Positions 25,691-46,644 of a stretch of DNA of 64,000 nucleotides are shown in pieces. The notes beneath the pieces are model-generated. The model was given only the letters and a program-made list of their open reading frames with translations. It was not told the origin of the DNA and made no database searches. The position numbers were made by a program, and so were the translations under genes. The DNA lies in assembly GCA_036583965.1 (NCBI GenBank), contig JAZBQD010000034.1:5355222-5419221 (forward strand). Reading direction: 5' to 3'. The stretch is from Prunella strophiata. Taxonomy: Eukaryota; Chordata; Aves; Passeriformes; Prunellidae. Every line of letters starts with the position of its first letter. Position 1 is the stretch's first letter.

Positions 25691-28587
25691 TAAATTCTAA
25701 GATGGGTGCAGGGTTTCTCTTGGATGATATCCATTGCCTTTTCCTGGAGGCAAAAATATCCAAACTTTATGCTGTGATGATATGAATTGTTGAATATTCA
25801 GTGTTATTGTTAGAGTCAGATGCATTTCAGAAGAATTCCTGATTGTCTGTTGAAATTGTCTCATTGCTTTGGAGGCAGGGAAAGTGTAACCAGTTTTTTC
25901 CACCCACCAAAAAGAACCAGCCAGCTCCTCTCCCCCTGCCATGCTCTGCCCTGTAGTGACTTCAGACAGCATTGGAATTTTTCCCTGTTCTTCTCTGGAC
26001 TGATTGCTCTTCTTACTTTAGGTGCAAACTGGATTGTGGAGCTTCCTGTGCCCGTTCATGTATGGGGTAGATTTTTTTTTTTACTTTTTTATTTTCCCCC
26101 ATTTACAAAAATGAATTTTAAAATGAGATGCTTGTGTTTATCTGGGGTGTGTGTCCGTGTGCATGTGAGTGGAACCCCCTGGGTGTGGGATTTTCCATGG
26201 CAATTCCTTCTCCTGCTGGCTGAAGGATTTCCCCTAATCCACTGTGACCTGCTGAAACTCACAGTTAAAATTAATTTTTCCTCTTGGATTTGGTGAATCT
26301 TTGCTGACAGCTTGGGAACAGTGGATTACAACAGTGAGATTTTTAATATTTTAGCATCTTCCTTACACTGAGATTTATTTAGTGCATCCTTCTGAGCTGG
26401 GCAAGGGGAGATCTTTGCAGTACAGTTAATTTTCTGAAATTTCTCCTCTGGTACAATTTCTTTGACACAAACAAAGGTGGTTGCAGATTCTTTGTGTCCC
26501 CTGGTGTGTTATTCCCATCCTCCTCCCCATTCCCTGTCTGTATTAAACTGCCTCCTGGGCAGTCCAGGCCAGTTCTCTAAACCAGACCAGTGAAATTGGT
26601 TTGTTTGGGGTGGTTTTTTTTTAGAAGTAACACATTTCAGCGTGCCTGCTCTCTCTGCCAAAACATCCCCTGCAATAAGGTAATAAATCACTTTTTTTGG
26701 TGTCTTTTTTTTTGTGAAATGTGGAAACCAAATTGTACTGAAGTTCTGGCAGGAGAAACAGTCTGTACCTGGGTTCTCTAAACCAGGTCTAAGCCTTTGA
26801 GAGCTGCCAAGCCAAGGCCACCTCCAGGGGCTGTTGGGATCTTGTGGTGAGTTTGTCCCTCAGGGTCACACCATGGTACTGCATCGTGTGTTTACAGCAG
26901 AATCTGCTCTTCATCTCTCCAGATGTGAAAGCAAGGCAGTCACTGCCTCTGCACCCGTGAGATCTCACTTTTATTCTCAATTTTCTGAAGAGAAAATGAG
27001 CTTAGTCGTGCTTTTAAACATCCTTGCAAACAAAAGAATTTTGAGTCAGAGCAGAAGGAAACCCTCAGTTGCAGGGTTCTGTTTTGATAGAAGTATTTGG
27101 GTTTCCAAAAAAGACATCCCTGTAGGAAATATCTGAAGCTCCCATTTTAAATTATTCCCTGTAACTCCATACTCCACCCTATGGTGGGAACTTGAGGCAT
27201 AGGATGCTTTGCAATGGTGGAGTTAAAAACTTCTAGGGAAAGTTATTAGGTGTATTTCTAGGCAATATCTGGACTGCTGAAGATGATTTTAAAAAGAAAA
27301 TAAAATGGAAATGGGGTACAAAAATCCAGGAGAGATGAGTCTGTGAATGTTTGATCTGCTCTCTCAAACACCTGCATTTATGTGTGCTGTAAAAACGAGA
27401 TGTGCAGTGCAGGTGGCCCTGTCTGCCACCAGCTCCTGAGTATTTCTCATTTATTGTTCCTTCTCTGGGTGACCCACGGGCTGGTGGGGCTGGGAGTGGC
27501 TGTGATGAGTCTCTGCTTTACAAGAATTGTTTGAATTTGTAGATTGGGGATGTCAGTGAGGGGTTTTGTCCCTGGGATGTGGGAGAGAGGGGCAGGGAGG
27601 AGGAGCAGCCCTGCATGTCTGGTACAGCAATGTTTAAAGCACAAGTCTTTTACATTTCTACAGTGGAGACTGTTAAGGAGTTCTGGCATTTGTCTTTTTA
27701 ATTTACAACCTTATGTTAATAAACTATTAGCCTTTTTAGTTCCATAATTAAAAATAAAACTCTTATGTGTTTTGATTGGCTTCTTGTTGCACTCCTCTTG
27801 CAAAATCAATCTAAAGGGGCTTTTTTTTCTTTTGTTTTTAATTATGATTTCAGTGAACTGAGCGTTATCACACAGTGAAATCACTGGGAGCCAGGTCACT
27901 GTGGTGAAAGTTACCACGAGGCTCTTTTGTAATCAGCCCTGAGTCATGTCTGGACATTCAGTGCTTGGTTTTGTACAGTACCCAGTGTCCCCATCTCTTT
28001 TTTTAAGGAAAGGTGGATGGACTGTGCTTGGGACTTGCTGGGTTTGGCTTTAGTCACTGTGCTCCTTGGTACATGAAATAACCCAATTTTTGTCCCCCCC
28101 TTTAATGCCCACTTAGCCTTGCTTCATAACTATTTGGAAATAAATGTCTGAGGCAATTTTTAAAGATTGAACAGTAAAGGGTTCTCACAGTGAGTTTGGA
28201 GCTCAAGATATCTGCACCATCTTAAGAAACCAATTCCCTTTATGTTGGGAAGATCTTTGTGAAGGAAGAGATCCTGCCTGTCCCAATGACTGGAACTCAC
28301 ATTTCCACAAGTGATGGGTGCTGCTCAAAGTCCCTTACTCTGGAAATGACAAATAAAAGCTCTGGGGAAGGTGTTTGTCCAAATCCCAGCCTGCTGCAGC
28401 TCAGTCCCAAACTTTTCCAGCCCATCTTTATAAAAAACCCAACCCAAACCCAACCGAGGCAATTAATTGGTTAATTTCTACCAATTTTCACTGAGAATAA
28501 ATTAATCTGTGTCCTGAGGATATGTACTAGGGCCACATCTACCTGAAAGGGAAGAGTTTGTGCAGGTGGGCTGGGTTTAATGGGGCA
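25691..28587 (+). other. Region between ERGIC1 and the minisatellite
   Basis: About 2.9 kb of AT-rich unique sequence without a recognisable gene. It contains several AATAAA hexamers and may be partly ERGIC1 3'UTR or downstream transcript. Confidence 0.6.
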
Positions 28588-31500
28588 TGTCTATCCCGGC
28601 TCTATCCCGTGTCTATCCCGGCTCTATCCCGGCTCTATCCCATGTCTATCCCGGCTCTATCCCGTGTCTATCCCGTGTCTATCCCGTGTCTATCCCGTGT
28701 CTATCCCGGCTCTATCCCGGCTCTATCCTGTGTCTATCCCGTGTCTATCCCGTGTCTATCCCGTGTCTATCCCGTGTCTATCCCGTGTCTATCCCGTGTC
28801 TATCCCGTGTCTATCCCGTGTCTATCCCGTGTCTATCCCGGCTCTATCCCGTGTCTATCCCGGCTCTATCCCGTGTCTATCCCGGCTCTATCCCGTGTCT
28901 ATCCCGGCTCTATCCCGTGTCTATCCCGTGTCTATCCCGTGTCTATCCCGGCTCTATCCCGTGTCTATCCCGTGTCTATCCCGTGTCTATCCCGTGTCTA
29001 TCCCGGCTCTATCCCGTGTCTATCCCGTGTCTATCCCGTGTCTATCCCGTGTCTATCCCGTGTCTATCCCGTGTCTATCCCGTGTCTATCCCGGCTCTAT
29101 CCCGTGTCTGTCTGTCCCGTGTCTATCCCGTGTCTATCCCGTGTCTATCCCGGCTCTATCCCGTGTCTATCCCGGGTCTGTCCCGTGTCTATCCCGGGTC
29201 TGTCCCGTGTCTATCCCGGGTCTGTCCCGTGTCTATCCCGGCTCTATCCCGTGTCTATCCCGTGTCTATCCCGTGTCTATCCCGTGTCTATCCCGTGTCT
29301 ATCCCGGCTCTATCCCGGCTCTATCCCGGCTCTATCCCGGCTCTATCCCGTGTCTATCCCGTGTCTATCCCGGGTCTGTCCCGTGTCTATCCCGTGTCTA
29401 TCCCGGGTCTGTCCCGTGTCTATCCCGTGTCTATCCCGGCTCTATCCCGTGTCTATCCCGTGTCTATCCCGGCTCTATCCCGTGTCTATCCCGTGTCTAT
29501 CCCGGGTCTGTCCCGTGTCTATCCCGTGTCTATCCCGTGTCTATCCCGTGTCTATCCCGGCTCTATCCCGGCTCTATCCCGTGTCTATCCCGTGTCTATC
29601 CCGTGTCTATCCCGTGTCTATCCCGGCTCTATCCCGGCTCTATCCCGGCTCTATCCCGGCTCTATCCCGTGTCTATCCCGGGTCTGTCCCGTGTCTATCC
29701 CGGCTCTATCCCGGCTCTATCCCGGCTCTATCCCGGCTCTATCCCATGTCTATCCCGGCTCTATCCCGTGTCTATCCCGTGTCTATCCCGGCTCTATCCC
29801 GTGTCTATCCCGTGTCTATCCCGTGTCTATCCCGTGTCTATCCCGGCTCTATCCCGTGTCTATCCCGTGTCTATCCCGGGTCTGTCCCGTGTCTATCCCG
29901 TCTCTATCCCGGGTCTGTCCCGTGTCTATCCCGTGTCTATCCCGGGTCTGTCCCGTGTCTATCCCGTGTCTATCCCGTGTCTATCCCGGGTCTGTCCCGT
30001 GTCTATCCCGGCTCTATCCCGTGTCTATCCCGTGTCTATCCCGGCTCTATCCCGGCTCTATCCCGTGTCTATCCCGGGTCTGTCCCGGGTCTGTCCCGGG
30101 TCTGTCCCGTGTCTATCCCGGGTCTGTCCCGTGTCTATCCCGGGTCTGTCCCGGGTCTGTCCCGTGTCTATCCCGTGTCTATCCCGTGTCTATCCCGTGT
30201 CTATCCCGGGTCTGTCCCGGGTCTGTCCCGTGTCTATCCCGTGTCTATCCCGGGTCTGTCCCGTGTCTATCCCGGGTCTGTCCCGGGTCTGTCCCGTGTC
30301 TATCCCGTGTCTATCCCGTGTCTATCCCGGGTCTGTCCCGTGTCTATCCCGGGTCTGTCCCGTGTCTATCCCGGGTCTGTCCCGTGTCTATCCCGGGTCT
30401 GTCCCGGGTCTGTCCCGGGTCTGTCCCGTGTCTATCCCGGGTCTGTCCCGTGTCTATCCCGGGTCTGTCCCGGGTCTGTCCCGTGTCTATCCCGTGTCTA
30501 TCCCGGCTCTATCCCGGCTCTATCCCGGCTCTATCCCGTGTCTATCCCGGGTCTGTCCCGTGTCTATCCCGTGTCTATCCCGGGTCTGTCCCGTGTCTAT
30601 CCCGTGTCTATCCCGGGTCTGTCCCGGGTCTGTCCCGGGTCTGTCCCGGGTCTGTCCCGGGTCTGTCCCGGGTCTGTCCCGGGTCTGTCCCGGGTCTGTC
30701 CCGGGTCTGTCCCGTGTCTATCCCGGGTCTGTCCCGGGTCTGTCCCGGGTCTGTCCCGGGTCTGTCCCGGCTCTATCCGTGTCTATCCCGGGTCTGTCCC
30801 GGGTCTGTCCCGGGTCTGTCCCGGGTCTGTCCCGGGTCTGTCCCGGGTCTGTCCCGTGTCTATCCCGGGTCTGTCCCGGGTCTGTCCCGGGTCTGTCCCG
30901 TGTCTATCCCGTGTCTATCCCGGGTCTGTCCCGGGTCTGTCCCGGGTCTGTCCCGTGTCTATCCCGGGTCTGTCCCGGGTCTGTCCCGGGTCTGTCCCGG
31001 CTCTATCCGTGTCTATCCCGTGTCTATCCGTGTCTATCCCGGGTCTGTCCCGGGTCTGTCCCCGTGTCTATCCCGGGTCTGTCCCGGGTCTGTCCCGGGT
31101 CTGTCCCGGGTCTGTCCCGGGTCTGTCCCGTGTCTATCCCGTGTCTGTCCCGTGTCTATCCCGGGTCTGTCCCGGGTCTGTCCCCGTGTCTATCCGTGTC
31201 TATCCCGGGTCTGTCCCGGGTCTGTCCCGGGTCTGTCCCGGGTCTGTCCCGTGTCTATCCCTTGTCTATCCCGGCTCTATCCCGGGTCTGTCCCCGTGTC
31301 TATCCCGTGTCTGTCCCGTGTCTATCCCGGGTCTGTCCCGGGTCTGTCCCGTGTCTATCCCGGGTCTGTCCCGGCTCTATCCCGTGTCTAACCCGGCTCT
31401 ATCCCGGCTCTAATCCCGTGTCTATCCCTTGTCTATCCCGGCTCTATCCCGGCTCTATCCCGGGTCTGTCCCGGGTCTGTCCCGGGTCTGTCCCGGGTCT

Positions 31501-33804
31501 GTCCCGTGTCTATCCCAGCTCTATCCCGGGTCAGTCCTGGGTCTGTCCCAGCTCTATCCCGGGTCTGTCCCGGGTCTGTCCCGTGTCTATCCCATGTCTA
31601 TCCCGGCTCTATCCCGGGTCTGTCCCGGCTCTATCCCGGGTCTGTCCCGGGTCTGTCCCGTGTCTATCCCGGGTCTGTCCCGGGTCTGTCCCGGGTCTGT
31701 CCCGTGTCTATCCCGGGTCTGTCCCGGCTCTATCCCGGCTCTATCCCGGCTCTATCCTGTGTCTATCCCGGCTCTATCCTGTGTCTATCCCGTGTCTATC
31801 CCGGGTCTGTCCCGGGTCTGTCCCGGGTCTGTCCCGGGTCTGTCCCGGCTCTATCCCGGCTCTATCCCGTGTCTATCCGGCTCTATCCCGGCTCTATCCG
31901 TGTCTATCCCTGTCTATCCCGGCTCTATCCCATGTCTATCCCATGTCTATCCCGGCTCTATCCCGTGTCTAACCCGGCTCTATCCTGTGTCTATCCCGTG
32001 TCTATCCCGGCTCTATCCCGTGTCTATCCCGTGTCTATCCCGGCTCTATCCCGGCTCTATCCCGTGTCTATCCCGTGTCTATCCCGGGTCTGTCCCGGGT
32101 CTGTCCCGTGTCTATCCCGGCTCTATCCGTGTCTATCCCGTGTCTGTCCCGTGTCTATCCCAGCTCTATCCCGTGTCTATCCCGTTGTCTATCCCGTGTC
32201 TAATCCCGTGTCTATCCGGCTCTATCCCGGCTCTAGCCCGTGTCTATCCCGGCTCTATCCGTGTCTATCCGTGTCTATCCGGCTCTATCCCGTATCTATC
32301 CCGTGTCTATCCCGCTCTATCCCGTGTCCTAACCCGGCTCTATCCCGTGTCTATCCCGTTGTCTATCCCGGCTCTATCCCGTGTCTATCCCGTGTCTATC
32401 CGGCTCTATCCCGGCTCTATCCCGTGTCTATCCCGTGTCTATCCCGGGTCTGTCCCGGGTCTGTCCCGTGTCTATCCCGGCTCTATCCCGTGTCTATCCC
32501 GTGTCTATCCCGGGTCTGTCCCGGGTCTGTCCCGGCTCTATCCCGGCTCTATCCTGTGTCTATCCCGGCTCTATCCCGTGTCTATCCCGGCTCTATCCCG
32601 TGTCTGTCCCGTGTCTATCCCGGCTCTATCCCGTGTCTGTCCCGTGTCTATCTCGGCTCTATCCCGTGTCTATCCCGTGTCTGTCCCGGCTCTATCCCGG
32701 CTCTGTCCCGTGTCTATCCCTTGTCTATCCCGGCTTCTTATCCCGTTGTCTATCCCGGCTCTATCCCGTGTCTATCCCTGTGTCTCTATCCCGTGTCTAT
32801 CCCGGCTCTATCCCGTGTCTTATTCCGTATCTATCCGCTCTATCCGTGTCTATCCCGTGTCTATCCCGGCTCTATCCCGTGTCTATCCCGTGTCTATCCC
32901 GTGTCTATCCCGGCTCTATCCCGGGTCTGTCCCGTGTCTATCCCGTGTCTATCCCGTGTCTGTCCCCGTGTCTATCCCGGCTCTATCCCGTGTCTATTCC
33001 GTATCTATCCCGGCTCTATCCCGTGTCTATCCCGTGTCTATCCGGCTCTATCCCGGCTCTATCCCGTGTCTATCCGTCTCTATCCCGGGTCTGTCCCGGC
33101 TCTATCCCGTGTCTATCCCATGTCTATCCCGGCTCTAGCCCGTGTCTATCCCGGGTCTGTCCCGGCTCTATTCCGTGTCTATCCCGGCTCTATCCCGTGT
33201 CTATCCCGGGTCTGTCCCGGCTCTATCCCGTGTCTAACCCGGCTCTATCCCGTGTCTATCCCGTGTCTAATCCGTATCTATCCCGGCTCTAATCCCGTGT
33301 CTATCCCGGGTCTGTCCCCGTGTCTATCCGTGTCTATCCCGTGTCTATCCGGCTCTATCCCGGGTCTGTCCCGTGTCTATCCCGGGTTGTCCCCGTGTCT
33401 ATCCCGGCTCTACTCCCGTGTCTATCCCGTGTCTATCCTGGCTCTATCCCGTGTCTATCTCGGCTCTATCCCGTGTCTGTCCCGTGTCTGTCCCGTGTCT
33501 GTCCCGTGTCTATCCCGGCTCTATCCCGTGTCTATCCCGTGTCTGTCCCGGCTCTATCCCGTGTCTATCCCGTGTCTATCCGGGCTCTATCCCGTGTCTA
33601 TCCCGGCTCTATCCCGGCTCTATCCCGGCTCTATCCCGTGTCTATCCCGGCTCTATCCCGGCTCTATCCCGGCTCTATCCCGTGTCTATCTCGGCTCTAT
33701 CCCGTGTCTAACCCGGCTCTATCCCGTGTCTATCCCGTGTCTATCCCGTGTCTATCTCGGCTCTATCCCGTGTCTGTCCCGGGTCTGTCCCGGGTCTGTC
33801 CCCG
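28588..33804 (+). repeat. 11-bp minisatellite, about 470 units
   Basis: Head-to-tail units of 11 bp in three main types: A 'tgtctatcccg', B 'gctctatcccg' and C 'ggtctgtcccg'. A and B fill roughly 28.6-30.0 kb. C dominates about 30.05-31.4 kb, with an uninterrupted C run near 30612-30710. B, A and many off-length units fill 31.4-33.8 kb. Unit length is almost constant up to about 30770 (one 15-bp unit near 29107), after which 10-bp and 12-bp units become frequent. Each unit carries one CpG, and a C unit following another gives the palindrome CCCGGG. Because 11 is not a multiple of 3, all three + frames translate to the same 11-residue repeat (VYPVSIPCLSR and variants), so the array contains open frames of about 570-1130 codons that are not genes. 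It lies between the ERGIC1 3' end and the RPL26L1 promoter. Confidence 0.98.
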
Positions 33805-33823
33805 CTGCAGAGCTGCCCTCCGG

Positions 33824-33837
33824 CCGCCAGGGGGCGC
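33824..33837 (+). promoter_or_regulatory. Strong CTCF-type motif
   Basis: The 14-mer 'ccgccagggggcgc' agrees with the well-known CTCF core (CCACCAGGGGGCGC) at all but one tolerated position. It starts 20 bp after the last minisatellite unit and lies just upstream of the ETS-like sites of RPL26L1. Occupancy is inferred. Confidence 0.7.
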
Positions 33838-33853
33838 GGCTCCGGGCCCGCAG

Positions 33854-33872
33854 CGGAAGCGGAAGCGGAAGC
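33854..33872 (+). promoter_or_regulatory. RPL26L1: Triple ETS-like sites of RPL26L1 promoter
   Basis: Three tandem copies of CGGAAG (spaced 6 bp) fit ETS/GABP sites, which are common in ribosomal protein promoters. They sit about 12-30 bp upstream of a pyrimidine stretch (CTCTTCC at 33884-33890) that could be the transcription start. Confidence 0.55.
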
Positions 33873-33883
33873 GCTCCTGGCTC

Positions 33884-33917
33884 CTCTTCCGGGCGGGCGG
33901 CGCGGCGGCGGCAGCGG
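33884..33917 (+). other. RPL26L1: Probable untranslated exon 1 of RPL26L1
   Basis: CTCTTCC at 33884-33890 resembles the 5' terminal oligopyrimidine tract of ribosomal protein mRNAs. A consensus donor 'gtgagg' begins at 33918. The next exon starts at 34712, five bases before the ATG. The start point is inferred. No TATA box is seen. Confidence 0.5.
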
Positions 33918-33928
33918 GTGAGGCACCG

Positions 33929-33982
33929 GGAGCCGCCATCCGCGGCCATCCGCGGCCATCGGGGCCATCCGCGGCCATCCCC
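33929..33982 (+). repeat. Short GC-rich tandem repeat with CCATC cores
   Basis: Five near-repeats of 'cgcggccatc' follow the exon 1 donor of RPL26L1. The first copy, GCCGCCATC, resembles a YY1 site. The segment could be regulatory or simple slippage. Confidence 0.6.
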
Positions 33983-34689
33983 GGCCCGCGGGGCCTCCGC
34001 GGGGCAGCGGCGGGGAGTGGGAGGGGGTTCGGGTGGCCGGGGGCTCGCCCAGGGCTGCGGGACGGGGAGAGCTCGGTCTCCGGGGGGAGCTCGGCCTCCT
34101 TCAGGCTGCACTTCTCTGGTTTGTTACTGAGTTCACGCAGCCCGTGGGAGGTGCCAGGGTGTGCACGTGAAAGTGGGGAGTTGAGCAAAACCTGCCTTTA
34201 ATGTAATTTATCCTTGATTTGATTTGTGCTTTCCGTCAGGATCAATGGTGCCCTGACAGGCTATCTTGTAGCGCAGTTGTTAAAGTTTAGGAGAGAATTA
34301 TCTCGGATTTGCAGATGTGTTACCTGTGGGCTGTGGTGGGGAGCGTTACTGGAGGTGCTGGAGCAGTGCGAGTTCTCCCTGCAAACACAAAATGCACATT
34401 TTTATAAATGGATTTAAATAATTGCGGTGTGCCTGCAGGGCAGCATCCAGGTGTGCTGAGCGCTGGGAACGGGGAGCTCTGGCTTGGGAGAACGGGCTGA
34501 TGTGCACGTGTGTCACCCACAGCGTCACTGTCAGTCACGGCAGAGGCTTCAACTCACTTGGAGTCCGGGATATCAGGGTTTATTAATCAGTGCTGGGATT
34601 AAAAACAATTAAAATTGCTTTTTAATGCAGACTGTGGGTGTGGGTGACGGAGTGTAGCTCCGTGCTGTGAGCACCTCTCCAACTGATGA

Positions 34690-38233
<3,544 letters not shown>

Positions 38234-38253
38234 GTGGCTTCCTGATTGACACC

Positions 38254-38259
38254 ATTAAA
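38254..38259 (+). terminator. RPL26L1: RPL26L1 poly(A) signal ATTAAA
   Basis: ATTAAA lies 21 bases after the stop, followed by a GT-rich stretch (tgttgtgtgtctt) at about 38280. Such a very short 3'UTR is usual for ribosomal protein mRNAs. Confidence 0.75.
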
Positions 38260-38299
38260 AAAACTGCTAAAATTCAACCTGTTGTGTGTCTTCTTTGAA

Positions 38300-39179
38300 A
38301 AATCTTCATGTGTCCTGCTCAGCATTTAAATATTCTTACTTTTGTTTTGACTTTGTAAAAAATACACTAAATTAAAAAGCTCTTTGTACCTGTTTTTACT
38401 GTTCAGAAAACCAGTTTTTTCCCTGTGAAGAAATGTTTCAACCAACCTGAAAGAACAGTGCAATCCTGGAACATCCATCTTAACACTAATTTTATTTCTC
38501 TCTTCATTAGATGTGTCCATGTTTTTTTTAATATTAACATGTTAATTCTGTGCACTGTATATGTAATTAATTCAGGTCTTATATTAATGAGGACAAAGGG
38601 GTTTATGAGCAGTGCTGATGAGGCAGAGCTGACTGGTCTGGGAAGGGATGGGGTGAAGCAGTCTGGTGGTGGTGCTGTTTTGGATGAATTTTCTGTGAGA
38701 GATCTTTCCTGGCACTTGGTACCTCCATAACTGAGAGCCCTGCAGCTCAGTGGATTTACTGCCTCAGTGAATGGCCCTCTGATTGCTGCTACAGAGGGAC
38801 AGAAATCCATCTGCCTGAACTACTATGGAATTAAAAAAGAGGATGCTGGCAATCGAGGAAAATGGTGTTTAGCAGCCATTCCTGGGCCTGACAGTACAGC
38901 TGTGTTTGGCGGACTGTGAGTGAGTTTCTCTCATGAAGGCTCAGGGGTTTGTCCCTCCAGCTTGTGCTGCTCAGTATGGAATTTCTTCACCTTGAGTGGG
39001 TGTTTGAGGAATTCATGAGGTTTGTTCACTACCAGGACCTTTCCAGGTGTGGAGCTGCTCTGTGGGATCGTGTCCTGCATCCCCAATTCCCTGGGGAGCT
39101 CAGAGCCAGCCCTTACCTGGCAGGAGCCTCGTGTCCCCTTACCCGGCAGCCTGGGATGGGGATGGGGAACCGGGCTGGT
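38300..39179 (+). other. Region between RPL26L1 and ATP6V0E1
   Basis: About 0.9 kb without a recognised gene or repeat. An open frame of about 100 codons on each strand near 38403-38810 lacks any family signal. Confidence 0.65.
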
Positions 39180-39513
39180 GATCCCATGGCAGCCCCGATC
39201 CCATCACATCCCTGATCCCATCCCATCCCAATCCCATCGCATCCTCGATCCCATCGCATCCCCGGTCCCATCACATCCCGATCCCATCCCAATCCCATTG
39301 CATCCCTGATCCCATCCCATCCCCGATCCCATCCCATTCCTGATCCCATCACATCCCTGATCCCATCCCCGATCCCATTCCATCCCGAATCCCATCCCGA
39401 TCCCGACAACCCGGTCCCATCACATCCCGATCCCATCGCATCCCCGATCCCATCACATCCCCGATCCCATCCCTGATCCCATTCCATCCCCGATCCCATC
39501 ACGATCCCACTGC
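39180..39513 (+). repeat. ATCCC-based satellite upstream of ATP6V0E1
   Basis: About 330 bp of degenerate tandem sequence made of 'gatcccatcccatcccc' and 'gatcccatcacatccc' units. It keeps open frames on the minus strand (39113-39502, Met/Gly/Asp/Trp repeats), which are artefacts. It ends about 140 bp before the ATP6V0E1 start codon. Confidence 0.92.
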
Positions 39514-39514
39514 A

Positions 39515-39654
39515 CGTGCCGCGCGCGCTCCCGCGGCCCCACGGCCTCCCGCCGCGCGCGCTCCCGCGGCCCCGGTGACGTGGCCGGGCGCTGATTGGCG
39601 GCGCGGTGCCGGGCGCGCGTCAGGCGCCGCCCCCGCTCCCCTCAGAGCGCGGCC
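39515..39654 (+). promoter_or_regulatory. ATP6V0E1: ATP6V0E1 CpG promoter and 5'UTR
   Basis: Very CpG-rich sequence. It contains a duplicated 'cgcgcgctcccgcggcccc' segment (near 39524-39543 and 39555-39574), a CRE-like TGACGT at 39576-39581 and an inverted CCAAT box (ATTGG at 39594-39598). The 5'UTR probably begins between the ATTGG and the ATG. No TATA box is seen. Confidence 0.65.
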
Positions 39655-46611
<6,957 letters not shown>

Positions 46612-46644
46612 GGATGTCTGTGCTGTGCTGCAGTTCATTGACAG

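Noticed and set aside
28588..33804. CRISPR-like array
   Set aside because: Units are 11 bp with no unique spacers, in a vertebrate genome; it is a minisatellite.
28558..34130. Giant open frames (up to 1130 codons) encoding Ser/Pro/Leu/Tyr repeats
   Set aside because: They are the translation of an 11-bp tandem repeat, identical in all three + frames, with no splice sites, no unique domain and no usable start context.
39113..39502. Met/Gly/Asp/Trp repeat protein on the minus strand
   Set aside because: Translation of the ATCCC satellite.
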